This document shows, one piece after another, positions 5,251 to 12,845 of a stretch of 15,282 bases of DNA. The notes beneath the pieces are model-generated. The model saw only the letters and a list, made by a program, of their open reading frames with translations. It had not been told where the DNA came from and searched no databases. Numbering within the stretch: the first letter of the stretch is position 1; the number at the start of each line of letters is the position of its first letter. The position numbers and the translations under genes were made by a program. Origin of the DNA: JAHJFW01 sp038065635 (GTDB lineage Bacteria; Patescibacteriota; Patescibacteriia; 2-12-FULL-60-25); the NCBI GenBank assembly GCA_038065635.1, contig JBBTQP010000016.1, positions 1 through 15,282 of the forward strand, in the 5' to 3' direction.

Positions 5251-7213
5251 AAGCGAAATGCCGCTTGAAGGCGTGGTAACGGCCGAAGCGAAGCTCGAGG
5301 ATTTTTTTGCGCGTAACCAAGATTTTTTCGCACTGTACGCCGGAGACGCGAGCATTAAGGCAAAGCCCAGCCGCGAGCTCGGGACGTTTGCGATTGATCT
5401 TGAAAAGGGGGTGCTGTACGGCGATCCGAGCTATTACGAAAAAAAAGGGCTAACAGAGGCGCATGCGTTCAATTCATTCTTGCACGAGTTTGAGCATTTT
5501 CGTCGCTTAATGACGCTGACGCGCGAGCGCCGCGGGCTTGAGGGCTGGCGCGTTCACCGCGATAGAATGAAGGCGAAGCCGCATTTGCACGTATTTGACA
5601 ATGTGCTTGAGGATATCAGTGTGGATAGGGCTATATTGTCGCGCGCGCCATCGCAGAGCGACACGCAAATCGATCTGTATCGTACGCATCTATGGAAGGA
5701 CCGTGATTTTCTGAAATTACCACGCCATCTGCAATTCATTTATGGATTGTTTCGAGAACAAATGTTGCCCGAGGAGCCGGTAGAGATAGCAGACGAGGTA
5801 CGTGCGGAGATCGATCGATTGCGAGCTATGAAAAATTTCGCCGGCCAGAGCATAGCGGACGTAATGTCTAACCCCGATCTGCCGCAGGCAAAACGGCTGG
5901 CATTGCAAGAACGCTTTTTTGAGCCGGTGTACGAACGTCTGTTCAAGCAGGATGCGGAGGAAAAACAAAAAGAACAGCAACAAAAACAGGAAACGCAAAA
6001 AGCGGGACAAGAACAGGCGGAAGAAGGAGAACGAAGCGAGCAGAAAAATCCATTCAAGCAAAACCAAGAACTAGGGCATGGTCAATCGGAACATGGACAA
6101 CCAAGCGGACAAGAGCAGACGGGAGAGTCGTTGAATCCGGATGATTTTTTCAAAGATTTGTACAAAGAGTTTTTCGATAAATCCCCGGACGCGGCGCTTA
6201 CGGAAAAGCAGATCGAGGAGGCGGTGAAAAAAGCCGTAGAGTCAAAAGGCGGAAGGCCGAAGTCGGCCGAGGAATTGGCGCAAGAGGCGTATGCAAAGGA
6301 AGCCGGAGTGTCGATAGAGGATCTGAAGGCGTATCAGTGGTTTTGGGAAACAGTAGAGAATATACGTTCACCGGAAAAGGATGAGACCGTGGTAGAGCAA
6401 ATCCGCACAGTTTTTCGTCAAATAGTAACGGAGCGATTGGAGTCCGTGTCGCGTCCGAAACAGCCGGTAGAGGAGGGCGAGTACTTGATAAGACCGGCGG
6501 AGGCAGTTGCGGAGATCCAGTCAGGTCGTACAGAGCCAAGGGTTTGGATGACGCACGAGGTTAAGGAGCGTCAGAGAGAGTTGTTCGGCGCGTTTGATGT
6601 TACGCTGGTTTGCGACCGTTCCGGCTCCATGAAGGAGTCGTCCGGAGGAGCGGTGAAGAAACATGAGCAGCGCAAGGCGGTCGCACTTTTGCTCGAAGCG
6701 CTTCGTGAGTTTTGCGACGACTTGGATGACGCGCGAAAAGATTTGACGGCTGACTTGCGCGTGAGAAGCGAGGTTTGGTCTTTTGGCGGCCCGTCAGAGG
6801 TAGGTTGTATCAAGGCGCTTTCCGAAGAGTTGACGGATAAGCAGCGCGTGGCCGTTTTTAAGGAATTGGAAAATACGCCAGGCGTTTCGACGCGCGATGA
6901 TCTTGCGCTTGTTGGTCTTGCCGCCTCCATCCCGGAAGAAGATATCGAACGCATTGTTCGAGGGGAGTTACGGAAGGTTGTGATCGTACTTACCGACGGT
7001 TACAGTTCGAATCCGCACGGCGCGAAAAAGGCCATCAAAGACCTGCGCGACAAAGGCGTGATGGTCGCGGCAATTGGCATAACAAGCGCCGCAAACGCGG
7101 CCATTGAGCTCTATAAGCCGGACGGTCGTCTGGCCGAGCATGCCGCTATGACGGGCGTGAGGGTTGGAGAGGCGTTGGAGTCGTTTATCAAGGAGTTGAA
7201 CGGATCGCATTAG
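5234..7213 (+). CDS. VWA-domain protein with N-terminal HExxH motif (MoxR partner)
   Basis: The 659-aa product has three parts. Residues 1-235 contain HEFEH (84-88), an HExxH zinc-metallopeptidase-like signature, followed by NVLEDISVDR (123-132), where E126 could be a third ligand. Residues 240-300 are a low-complexity Q/E/K-rich linker. Residues 452-655 form a VWA domain with an intact MIDAS: DRSGS (D461, S463, S465), a candidate threonine near 553, and LTDG with D588. The layout resembles CobT/CoxE/NorD-type proteins that pair with MoxR ATPases to insert metals or remodel complexes; the MoxR gene lies just upstream. No signal peptide or membrane helix is visible. ATG 5234 overlaps the RT remnant by 17 bp, suggesting the RT frame was once translationally coupled to it. 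The VWA call is firm; the peptidase activity is not proven. Confidence 0.85.
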   Translation: MAHKFESEMPLEGVVTAEAKLEDFFARNQDFFALYAGDASIKAKPSRELGTFAIDLEKGVLYGDPSYYEKKGLTEAHAFNSFLHEFEHFRRLMTLTRERRGLEGWRVHRDRMKAKPHLHVFDNVLEDISVDRAILSRAPSQSDTQIDLYRTHLWKDRDFLKLPRHLQFIYGLFREQMLPEEPVEIADEVRAEIDRLRAMKNFAGQSIADVMSNPDLPQAKRLALQERFFEPVYERLFKQDAEEKQKEQQQKQETQKAGQEQAEEGERSEQKNPFKQNQELGHGQSEHGQPSGQEQTGESLNPDDFFKDLYKEFFDKSPDAALTEKQIEEAVKKAVESKGGRPKSAEELAQEAYAKEAGVSIEDLKAYQWFWETVENIRSPEKDETVVEQIRTVFRQIVTERLESVSRPKQPVEEGEYLIRPAEAVAEIQSGRTEPRVWMTHEVKERQRELFGAFDVTLVCDRSGSMKESSGGAVKKHEQRKAVALLLEALREFCDDLDDARKDLTADLRVRSEVWSFGGPSEVGCIKALSEELTDKQRVAVFKELENTPGVSTRDDLALVGLAASIPEEDIERIVRGELRKVVIVLTDGYSSNPHGAKKAIKDLRDKGVMVAAIGITSAANAAIELYKPDGRLAEHAAMTGVRVGEALESFIKELNGSH

Positions 7214-7280
7214 TCAAATAGATCGCGGTACAGTTTGACGTTTGACTCGAAAAATGGGAAGATCATTTTTGATTTTACAT
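7214..7280 (+). other. Gap between the VWA gene and frr
   Basis: AGTCAAA (7212-7218) and TTTGACT (7241-7247) form a 7-bp inverted repeat around a 22-nt loop, with no T-run after it, so it is not a convincing terminator. TTGACG and TTGACT hexamers at 7235 and 7242 could be -35 elements for frr, but no good -10 follows at the right distance. Confidence 0.3.
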
Positions 7281-7835
7281 ATGGCAAGCCAAATAGATCT
7301 AGCCAAGCCGGAATTCGAACAGTCGCTATCTCACTACGAGAAAGAGCTGTCCAATATCCGTTCAGGACGCGCTCATGCGTCCATGGTCGAGCAGATTCCG
7401 GTGGAAGCATACGGATCAACCATGGAAATGAAGGGCGTCGCCTCCATCAGCATCCCAGACGCAAGGACTATTCAAATTGAACCGTGGGACAAAGGGCTTG
7501 TAAAAGATATTGAAAAAGCGTTACAGGGTAGCGGGCTCGGTCTAAACCCGGTTACGGCAGGAACGGTTATTCGTTTGATGATGCCATCGCTGACCGAAGA
7601 AAATCGCAAGAACATCGTGAAGATCGTTCATCAGAAGGCCGAGCACGCGCGAATTTCTCTTAGGCAAGTTCGGGAACAGATTCGCGACAACATTGGCGCG
7701 GATTTTGAAGCAAAGCGCATTTCCGAAGACGATAAGTTTCGGTTGCACGATCAGTTGGACAAAATGGTCGCCGAATACAACAAACGAGTCGAAGAAATAT
7801 CCGAGGAGAAAGAAAAAGACGTGATGACGATATGA
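7281..7835 (+). CDS. frr: Ribosome recycling factor
   Basis: The 184-aa product has the usual RRF length and is colinear with the family. It shows the N-terminal helix with LSNIRSGRAHASMVE (residues 23-37), PWDKGLVKDIEKAL (68-81), MPSLTEENRK (101-110), ARISLRQVRE with conserved R129 and R132 positions (123-132), and ISEDDKFRLHDQLDK near the C terminus. With EF-G, RRF splits post-termination ribosomes and frees mRNA and tRNA. I start at ATG 7281 rather than the in-frame ATG at 7242 because the shorter form matches the family N terminus; the extra 13 residues look non-coding. No Shine-Dalgarno site is seen. The usual tsf-pyrH partners are absent; the upstream neighbour is the accessory VWA gene. 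Confidence 0.95.
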   Translation: MASQIDLAKPEFEQSLSHYEKELSNIRSGRAHASMVEQIPVEAYGSTMEMKGVASISIPDARTIQIEPWDKGLVKDIEKALQGSGLGLNPVTAGTVIRLMMPSLTEENRKNIVKIVHQKAEHARISLRQVREQIRDNIGADFEAKRISEDDKFRLHDQLDKMVAEYNKRVEEISEEKEKDVMTI

Positions 7836-7840
7836 GGAAA

Positions 7841-7935
7841 AAGTCTTTAAAGTCCATAAAGTCTATAAAGTCGAAAGTCGTTGGAATGGTTCCCTTTGAC
7901 TTTACGGACTTTATGGACTTTTGACTTTGTAGACT
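7841..7935. repeat. Inverted repeat built from 9-bp AAAGTC units
   Basis: AAAGTCCATAAAGTC (7849-7863) is the exact reverse complement of 7907-7921. The arms extend to 7849-7875 and 7895-7921 (27 bp with 3 mismatches) around a 19-nt loop. Each arm repeats a 9-bp TAAAGTCNA-like unit, with further units outside. It fills most of the frr-glyQS gap. A relative lies at 12756-12845. Transcribed, it would fold into a strong hairpin, but no T-run marks it as a standard terminator. Confidence 0.85.
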
Positions 7936-7947
7936 TATATATTCTTT

Positions 7948-9348
7948 ATGATTCCTTCCGAAAAGAAAATGGATATTCTGATCTCGCTTTGCAAAAGGCG
8001 GGGTTTTATTTATCCGGGATCGGAAATCTACGGCGGCTTTGCGAACACATGGGATTACGGTCCGTATGGAGTCGAATTGAAGCGAAATATCCGCGAGGCG
8101 TGGTGGAATATGTTCGTTCGCCGAAGAGCGGACATGGTTGGTGTTGATACGCCGATAATTATAAATCCAAAAGCTTGGGAAGCGTCCGGCCACATCTCGT
8201 CCTTTTCCGATCCTCTTGTGGACTGTAAATCCTGCAAGCGACGTTTTCGAGCTGATCATCTTCTCGAACAAATTTCTGCAAAACCCGGGTATGACAAGGA
8301 AAAACCTCAAGATCTGAAAGACGTCCGCTGTCCTGAATGCGGCGGATCTCTAACCGACGTTCGTCAATTCAACATGATGTTCAAGACGTCGGTTGGAGTT
8401 ACGGAAGATGATTCCAGCGTCGCGTATCTCCGTCCGGAAACCGCTGGCGGAATGTTCGTAGCATGGAAAAACGTACGTGACACGGCGCGAAAACGTTTGC
8501 CGTTCGGAATTGCGCAAGTCGGAAAAGCGTTCCGTAATGAGATTACTCCAGGGAATTTTATTTTTAGGACTCGCGAGTTTGATCAGATGGAAGTCGAGTA
8601 TTTTGTAAAACCGGAACAAGCACCGGAATCTTTCGAGATGTGGCTTAAAGTTTTGAAGTCGTGGGTTGAGGATGTGCTTCACATCTCGCCAAAAAACGTC
8701 GAGTACGTTGAGATTTCAGAAAAAGACCGCGCTTTTTATTCCGCACGCACAATCGACGTGGAGTATAAATATCCTTTCGGCCAAAAGGAATTGTACGGTT
8801 TGGCGAATCGAACGGATTATGATCTTTCGCGCCATCAGGAATTTTCAAAAGAAGATTTGCGCTGGCTTGATCCGGAAACCAACGAAAAAATTCTTCCATT
8901 CGTAATCGAGCCGTCACTCGGTCTGGATCGAAGCGTGCTTGCGGTTTTGTGCGAGCATTTGGATTCGGACGAGGCGCCGGTAGCGTCAGAAGGGGAAGAA
9001 AAAGGGGAGGATGAGGATCGTTTGGTTTTGCGTTTACCGCCGGCGCTCGCTCCCGTAAAAGCGGCGATATTCCCTCTGCAGAAAAAGGGCGGCCTCGCGG
9101 AAATCGCTACAGATCTCGCAGAATCTTTAAGAAAGAAGGGGATTGCCGTGGAATACGACGAGTCCGGTTCAATCGGGAAACGATACAGGCGTCAGGATGA
9201 AATCGGAACGCCATGGTGTTTTACGGTCGATCGCGAATCGGTAGAAGATAAATGCGTTACGGTTCGTGATCGCGACAAAATGGATCAGACTAGGATTCCT
9301 ATTGCGGACGTTCCGCGATGGATCATGGATCGAATATCGTATGAATAA
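7948..9348 (+). CDS. glyQS: Glycyl-tRNA synthetase (alpha2, eukaryote/archaeal-like class II)
   Basis: The 466-aa enzyme charges tRNA-Gly using ATP. It belongs to the single-chain homodimeric type, not the bacterial alpha2beta2 GlyQ/GlyS type. Visible marks: LCKRRGFIYPGSEIYGG (residues 14-30), DYGPYGVELK (37-46), two Cys pairs (C93/C96 and C128/C131) forming a probable zinc-binding insertion, class II motif 2 around FRNEITPGNF..RTREFDQMEVEYF (195-219), motif 3 GLDRSVLAVL (325-334), and an anticodon-binding domain from about 360. E-rich residues 341-357 form a linker. The start ATG 7948 lies in TTATATATTCTTT with no Shine-Dalgarno site; M8 (7969) is an alternative start. The stop overlaps the next gene's ATG (ATGAATAA), so the two are likely translationally coupled. 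Confidence 0.95.
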   Translation: MIPSEKKMDILISLCKRRGFIYPGSEIYGGFANTWDYGPYGVELKRNIREAWWNMFVRRRADMVGVDTPIIINPKAWEASGHISSFSDPLVDCKSCKRRFRADHLLEQISAKPGYDKEKPQDLKDVRCPECGGSLTDVRQFNMMFKTSVGVTEDDSSVAYLRPETAGGMFVAWKNVRDTARKRLPFGIAQVGKAFRNEITPGNFIFRTREFDQMEVEYFVKPEQAPESFEMWLKVLKSWVEDVLHISPKNVEYVEISEKDRAFYSARTIDVEYKYPFGQKELYGLANRTDYDLSRHQEFSKEDLRWLDPETNEKILPFVIEPSLGLDRSVLAVLCEHLDSDEAPVASEGEEKGEDEDRLVLRLPPALAPVKAAIFPLQKKGGLAEIATDLAESLRKKGIAVEYDESGSIGKRYRRQDEIGTPWCFTVDRESVEDKCVTVRDRDKMDQTRIPIADVPRWIMDRISYE

Positions 9349-10621
9349 ACCACAAGTAAAAAAATTCGCGAACGGAATGACCGCCATTCTGGTTCCGCAG
9401 AAGGGCGCGACCTCCATGACGATTTTTGTGATGGTCCGCGTTGGTTCGCGGTACGAATCGCGTCAGATCAACGGTGCGTCGCATTTTATAGAGCATCTGA
9501 TGTTCAAGGGAACCAAGCGGCGTCCGAATACGCAGATACTCACGCAGACCATCGACCGCTACGGCGCGGAATACAACGCTTTTACGGGCAAGGATCTTAC
9601 GGCGTATTACATCAAAATTGCAGCCGAACAAACTCCGCTCGCGATCGATATTTTGAATGACATGCTTTTCCATTCGCTTTACGATCCGAAAGAGATTGAC
9701 CGTGAACGCGGAGTTATCGTTGAAGAAATAAACATGTACGAGGATAATCCGCGGATGCATCTCGAGGATCTTTTGGAGGGCGCCTTATTCCCACGCTCCA
9801 CCCTTGGATGGAATATCGCCGGACCGCGCGAAGTCATCCGCAACGTAACGCGAGACCAGCTCATCGACTACCTCGATTCATATTACGTACCGTCTCGCAT
9901 AACCGTAGTGGTCGCTGGAAAAATCATGCCCGGGACCGAAGCGCTTTTACATAAGACGTTCGGAAAAGTCACGCAACATCACAAAGGAAAAGAGGACGAG
10001 TTCGCGCCGTTTTGTCCGCCAAAAACATTGGGATGTCCAGTCGCTTTACAGAATAAAAAAACAGAACAAGTTCAACTAGGTATAGCGTTTCATGGCATCT
10101 CTATTTCTCACGAAGACGCTCCCGTCGCGTCGCTTCTCGCGGATATTTTAGGAGGAAGCATGTCGTCCCGATTGTTTATAGAAATACGCGAACGCCGCGG
10201 TTTATGCTATTCAATTCGCGCGTCGCACGAATCTCTCCAAGATACCGGAGTTTTTTCCGTCACGGCCGGTTTGGACAAGAAGCGTTTTCCGGAAGCTGTG
10301 AAAGCAATCATGAACGAGGTCCGTTCAATGGCGCGTAAACCCGTCCCGCTCACGGAGATTCGCCGCGCGAAGGATCACGTTCGCGGAAGTATAATGCTTG
10401 CGTTTGAAGATTCCGCCACGCAGGCGTCGTGGTACGGGCGGCAATGGACGTTTTTGAAGCGTCTTGAAACACCGGAAGAAAAATTAAAACGACTTGAAAA
10501 AGTCAGCGCGAAAGACATTCAACGCGTTGCTAAAAAAATATTCGACTCCAAACGTATGGCGGCGGCGGTCATCGGACCGTTTCCGAACGCGGAACCGATA
10601 CGTCGTCTACTCGTTAAATAA
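9341..10621 (+). CDS. M16 family zinc peptidase (processing-peptidase-like)
   Basis: The 426-aa product is a single-unit M16B-type metallopeptidase. It has the inverted zinc motif HFIEH (H48, E51, H52) within NGASHFIEHLMFKGT, and a distal glutamate in VIVEEINMYEDNP (E129, 77 residues on, as expected for the third ligand). The second half carries the C-terminal domain signature RERRGLCYSIRAS. All catalytic residues are present, and the length matches PqqL/MPP-beta-like bacterial homologues that degrade or process peptides. No signal peptide is visible. I start at ATG 9341, which overlaps the synthetase stop by 8 bp, rather than at the longer in-frame option at 9266, because the family N terminus (KKFANGMTAILVP) begins here. 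tpiA starts 7 bp downstream. Substrate unknown. Confidence 0.93.
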   Translation: MNKPQVKKFANGMTAILVPQKGATSMTIFVMVRVGSRYESRQINGASHFIEHLMFKGTKRRPNTQILTQTIDRYGAEYNAFTGKDLTAYYIKIAAEQTPLAIDILNDMLFHSLYDPKEIDRERGVIVEEINMYEDNPRMHLEDLLEGALFPRSTLGWNIAGPREVIRNVTRDQLIDYLDSYYVPSRITVVVAGKIMPGTEALLHKTFGKVTQHHKGKEDEFAPFCPPKTLGCPVALQNKKTEQVQLGIAFHGISISHEDAPVASLLADILGGSMSSRLFIEIRERRGLCYSIRASHESLQDTGVFSVTAGLDKKRFPEAVKAIMNEVRSMARKPVPLTEIRRAKDHVRGSIMLAFEDSATQASWYGRQWTFLKRLETPEEKLKRLEKVSAKDIQRVAKKIFDSKRMAAAVIGPFPNAEPIRRLLVK

Positions 10622-10628
10622 AAATTTT

Positions 10629-11390
10629 ATGAAGAAACTCATCATTGCAAACTGGAAAATGTTCTACGGTCCGCTCAAAGCCGGAGCGTGGATCCGCGCG
10701 TTTCGAAGAGAGCGGCTGCCGAAAGATATAGATATCGCAATCGCTCCACCGTTCGTATCGCTCGCCGCGGTTCGCGCTTCACTCGGCCGCGCTTCAATTC
10801 CAGCTCTAGCTGCGCAGGACGCTTTTTGGGCGACGGAAGGTGAGTTTACGGGTGAAATTGCGCCGCCAATGCTTCTTGAATTCGACTGCACTTATTGCCT
10901 TGTAGGGCACAGCGAACGCAGAGCGCATCTTGGTGAAACCGACGCGATGGTTGCGAAAAAGGCCGTGGTATTGCAAAAATCCGGAATATCTCCCGTCGTC
11001 TGCGTCGGTGAAACAGAGGCGGAACGACGCAGGGGCGATGCGAACAAGGTTGTGCGAAATCAGATTCAGGTATTGTTGGGAGGAGGCGTGAAAGCTGACG
11101 GTAAAGCTCCTCTTGCGATCGCGTACGAACCGGTGTGGGCAGTCGGAACTTCAAAACCGTGTCGTTCGCAGGACGCGAAAGATATGCACGAGGTTATTCG
11201 AGCGGTACTTAAGAAAAAATACGGGCCGTCAGCATCCGAGCAGATTAGGATTATTTACGGAGGATCCGTGGATGGACGAAATATCGCGGAGTTTTTGACA
11301 ACGACCGGAATTGATGGCGCACTGGTCGGCGGCGCTTCTCTGGATCCGCGAGCTTTCGGGATGTTGTGTAGAGCCGCGGCTCCGGCATAG
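10629..11390 (+). CDS. tpiA: Triosephosphate isomerase
   Basis: The 253-aa enzyme interconverts dihydroxyacetone phosphate and glyceraldehyde 3-phosphate in glycolysis. Catalytic residues are intact: K10 in ANWKM (7-11), H94 in VGHSERR (92-98) and E167 in AYEPVWAVGT (165-174). The flexible loop 6 region (AVGTSKPCRS) carries S where GTGK is usual. The phosphate-binding IYGGSV (209-214) and ALVGGASLDP (231-240) are present. ATG 10629 follows the M16 stop by 7 bp in an AAAATTTT context without a Shine-Dalgarno site; a longer in-frame start at 10494 would overlap the M16 gene by more than 120 bp and does not look like TIM. The TAG stop shares one base with the next gene's GTG. Confidence 0.97.
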   Translation: MKKLIIANWKMFYGPLKAGAWIRAFRRERLPKDIDIAIAPPFVSLAAVRASLGRASIPALAAQDAFWATEGEFTGEIAPPMLLEFDCTYCLVGHSERRAHLGETDAMVAKKAVVLQKSGISPVVCVGETEAERRRGDANKVVRNQIQVLLGGGVKADGKAPLAIAYEPVWAVGTSKPCRSQDAKDMHEVIRAVLKKKYGPSASEQIRIIYGGSVDGRNIAEFLTTTGIDGALVGGASLDPRAFGMLCRAAAPA

Positions 11391-12292
11391 TGCGCATTCG
11401 TATGTCATGGCTCGTGTGGATCCTTTTGATTCTCGCCGCTATTTCTTTTGTGGTACTCGCTTTTGTAATCGGGCGTCACTGGAATGAGATTCGGCTGCTC
11501 GATCCGGATTCCATTCGTGAGGAAAGAGTAAGAAAGAAACGTGACGAAATTGTCGCGCAACGACTTGATCGCATTAAAAGCGGATTTTTTACTCCTATCG
11601 CGGCGGCCGCGCGTAGCGCAAGCGTTCGTGGGAAAATCGCGTTTCATGGAACATATATCAAATTGCTCAAGTTGGATCGCTTTTATCGTCAGACAAAAAA
11701 TCCACAAGTTGAAATTCCACGTTCGGATGCGGAGCGGCTGAAGTCGACGATCGAGGAAGCGAGGTCTCTTGCGCGCGATTTGAAATACGGCGACGCGGAA
11801 CGCAAATATCTCGAAGTGCTCGGGTTGGATAAGAGAAACGTTGAAGCGTATAAAGGCCTCGCTGCACTCTATCTAAAGCAAAAAATGTTGCCGCAGGCAA
11901 AGGAGACGTTCGAGTTTTTGCTCCGTACAACCGAAGCTGATGATGCTTGCTACGCCGGGTTGGCGGAAATAGCGGAAGAAGAAGGGGACGTGTCGCTCGC
12001 GGAAAGGATGTACCGCAAAGCGGCGGAAATGAGCCCGAAATGCCCGAATCGTCACGCCGATCTCGCGACTTTTTATCTGGAACACAACGAAACTGAAAAG
12101 GCGTGGACTTTCGCCCGTCGCGCAATGGAACTTGAGCCGAAATCAATCAAATACCTTGAATTGTGCATAGAGACCGCAATCAGAAACGGGGAAAAGTCCG
12201 AGGCGGTTAATCGGTTCGATCGTTTCAGAATGCGTTCGGAAGATAGGCAGAAGATTCAGTCTCTAAAAGAACGGATTGACGCTATCCACTGA
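11390..12292 (+). CDS. Membrane-anchored TPR-repeat protein
   Basis: The 300-aa product begins with a hydrophobic segment (residues 8-28, WLVWILLILAAISF and onward) likely to be a single N-terminal membrane anchor, then a basic, charged stretch (residues 40-110). Residues 115-275 hold at least four tetratricopeptide-like helix pairs (GDAERKYLEVLGLDKRNVEA, VEAYKGLAALYLKQ, GDVSLAERMYRKAAEMSP, EKAWTFARRAMELEP). TPR arrays mediate protein-protein contacts; no enzyme domain is visible. The GTG at 11390 overlaps the tpiA stop by one base; ATG 11402 (MSWLVWIL) is an equally good start four codons later. It is the last gene of the synthetase-M16-tpiA unit. Its specific role is unknown. Confidence 0.8.
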   Translation: MRIRMSWLVWILLILAAISFVVLAFVIGRHWNEIRLLDPDSIREERVRKKRDEIVAQRLDRIKSGFFTPIAAAARSASVRGKIAFHGTYIKLLKLDRFYRQTKNPQVEIPRSDAERLKSTIEEARSLARDLKYGDAERKYLEVLGLDKRNVEAYKGLAALYLKQKMLPQAKETFEFLLRTTEADDACYAGLAEIAEEEGDVSLAERMYRKAAEMSPKCPNRHADLATFYLEHNETEKAWTFARRAMELEPKSIKYLELCIETAIRNGEKSEAVNRFDRFRMRSEDRQKIQSLKERIDAIH

Positions 12293-12304
12293 TTCGGGTA
12301 TTCT
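12276..12304 (+). promoter_or_regulatory. Promoter of the tRNA-Thr/rpmG cluster
   Basis: TTGACG (12276-12281), a 17-bp spacer and TATTCT (12299-12304) match five and four of six consensus positions. The predicted start near 12311 lies about 23 bp before tRNA-Thr. The -35 lies inside the last codons of the TPR gene. Confidence 0.65.
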
Positions 12305-12333
12305 TTGCGCACCAATTGTAAACCGCGGTCCGC

Positions 12334-12408
12334 GCCGCCTTAGCTCAGCGGTAGAGCAACGGTTTTGTAAACCGTAGGTCCCCGGTTCAAATCCGGGAGG
12401 CGGCTCCA
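12334..12408 (+). tRNA. trnT(TGT): tRNA-Thr (anticodon TGT)
   Basis: A full cloverleaf is visible: acceptor GCCGCCT/AGGCGGC, D arm GCTC/GAGC, anticodon arm ACGGT-TTTGTAA-ACCGT with TGT at 12366-12368, T arm CCCGG-TTCAAAT-CCGGG, discriminator T and an encoded CCA. It reads ACA and, by wobble, ACG codons. Confidence 0.97.
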
Positions 12409-12429
12409 ACTGTATTGGATCAAGTCGGT

Positions 12430-12456
12430 GTCATTCTCGCGAAGGCGGGAATCCAG
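12430..12456. repeat. REP-like dispersed hairpin (GTCATTCYCGCGAAGGCGGGAAT)
   Basis: ATTCTCGC (12433-12440) and GCGGGAAT (12445-12452) form an 8-bp stem with one G-T pair around a GAAG loop, followed by CCAG. The core closely resembles a palindromic intergenic repeat found scattered in many bacterial genomes. It lies between tRNA-Thr(TGT) and rpmG. Confidence 0.7.
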
Positions 12457-12496
12457 AAATAAGAGAAAATGATATCCATGATTAATTAGAAAAATT

Positions 12497-12652
12497 ATGT
12501 CACAAGAAACACTCATCAAGCTCGAATGTACGGAATGCAAACGCGTTAATTATTTTTCTACGAAAAATAAGAAAACGATAAAGACTCGCTTGGAGCTCAA
12601 GAAGCACTGTTTGCATTGTAAGAAACATACTCCGCACAAGGAAACGAAGTAG
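12497..12652 (+). CDS. rpmG: 50S ribosomal protein L33
   Basis: This 51-aa protein is a typical zinc-binding (C+) L33. It has CTEC (residues 11-14) and CLHC (38-41) pairs and the family block NYFSTKNKK..TRLELKKHC, ending HTPHKETK. L33 sits near the E site of the large subunit. The ATG at 12497 is preceded by TTAGAAAAATT without a Shine-Dalgarno site. It lies between two threonine tRNA genes, 17 bp upstream of the second, so its mRNA is probably released by tRNA processing. The four cysteines suggest no zinc-free L33 replacement. Confidence 0.97.
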   Translation: MSQETLIKLECTECKRVNYFSTKNKKTIKTRLELKKHCLHCKKHTPHKETK

Positions 12653-12669
12653 CCTTTTCCTTGATCCAC

Positions 12670-12745
12670 GCCGTAGTAGCTCAGTTGGTAGAGCATTTCC
12701 ATGGTAAGGAAAAGGTCACCGGTTCAAATCCGGTCTACGGCTCCA
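12670..12745 (+). tRNA. trnT(GGT): tRNA-Thr (anticodon GGT)
   Basis: The cloverleaf has acceptor GCCGTAG/CTACGGC, D arm GCTC/GAGC, anticodon arm TTTCC-ATGGTAA-GGAAA with anticodon GGT, T arm ACCGG-TTCAAAT-CCGGT, discriminator T and encoded CCA. It reads ACC and ACT codons, complementing the TGT isoacceptor upstream. Confidence 0.97.
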
Positions 12746-12755
12746 GATAAAATAG

Positions 12756-12845
12756 TTGAAAGTCGAAAGCCCATAAAGTCCGTAAAGTCTTTGAAGAAAA
12801 TTTCCATGACTTTATAGACTTGATGGACTTTATGGGCTTTCGACT
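12756..12845. repeat. Inverted repeat built from AAAGTC units, between two tRNAs
   Basis: The 21-bp arm 12761-12781 (AGTCGAAAGCCCATAAAGTC plus C) is the exact reverse complement of 12825-12845, around a 43-nt loop that itself holds more AAAGTC/GACTTT units. It shares the unit and the CATAAAGTC core with the element at 7841-7935, so both belong to one dispersed family. It fills the spacer between tRNA-Thr(GGT) and tRNA-Tyr. Confidence 0.9.

Noticed and set aside
7841..7935. CRISPR array or standard terminator
   Set aside because: Units are 9 bp without spacers and arranged as an inverted repeat; no T-run follows the stem.
7660..8310. 216-aa minus-strand ORF spanning the frr-glyQS gap
   Set aside because: Antisense to two recognised genes and to the AAAGTC repeat; its sequence is of low complexity and matches no family.
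9041..9060. GGCGCTCGCTCC match to the VR end, as a possible template-repeat fragment
   Set aside because: Only about 12 bp, in frame within the glycyl-tRNA synthetase (LPPALAPV), with no surrounding similarity.
12340..12540. Minus-strand 66-aa ORF over tRNA-Thr
   Set aside because: Antisense to the tRNA and REP-like repeat; the peptide (SRLPDLNRGP and onward) is the usual spurious product of tRNA antisense reading.
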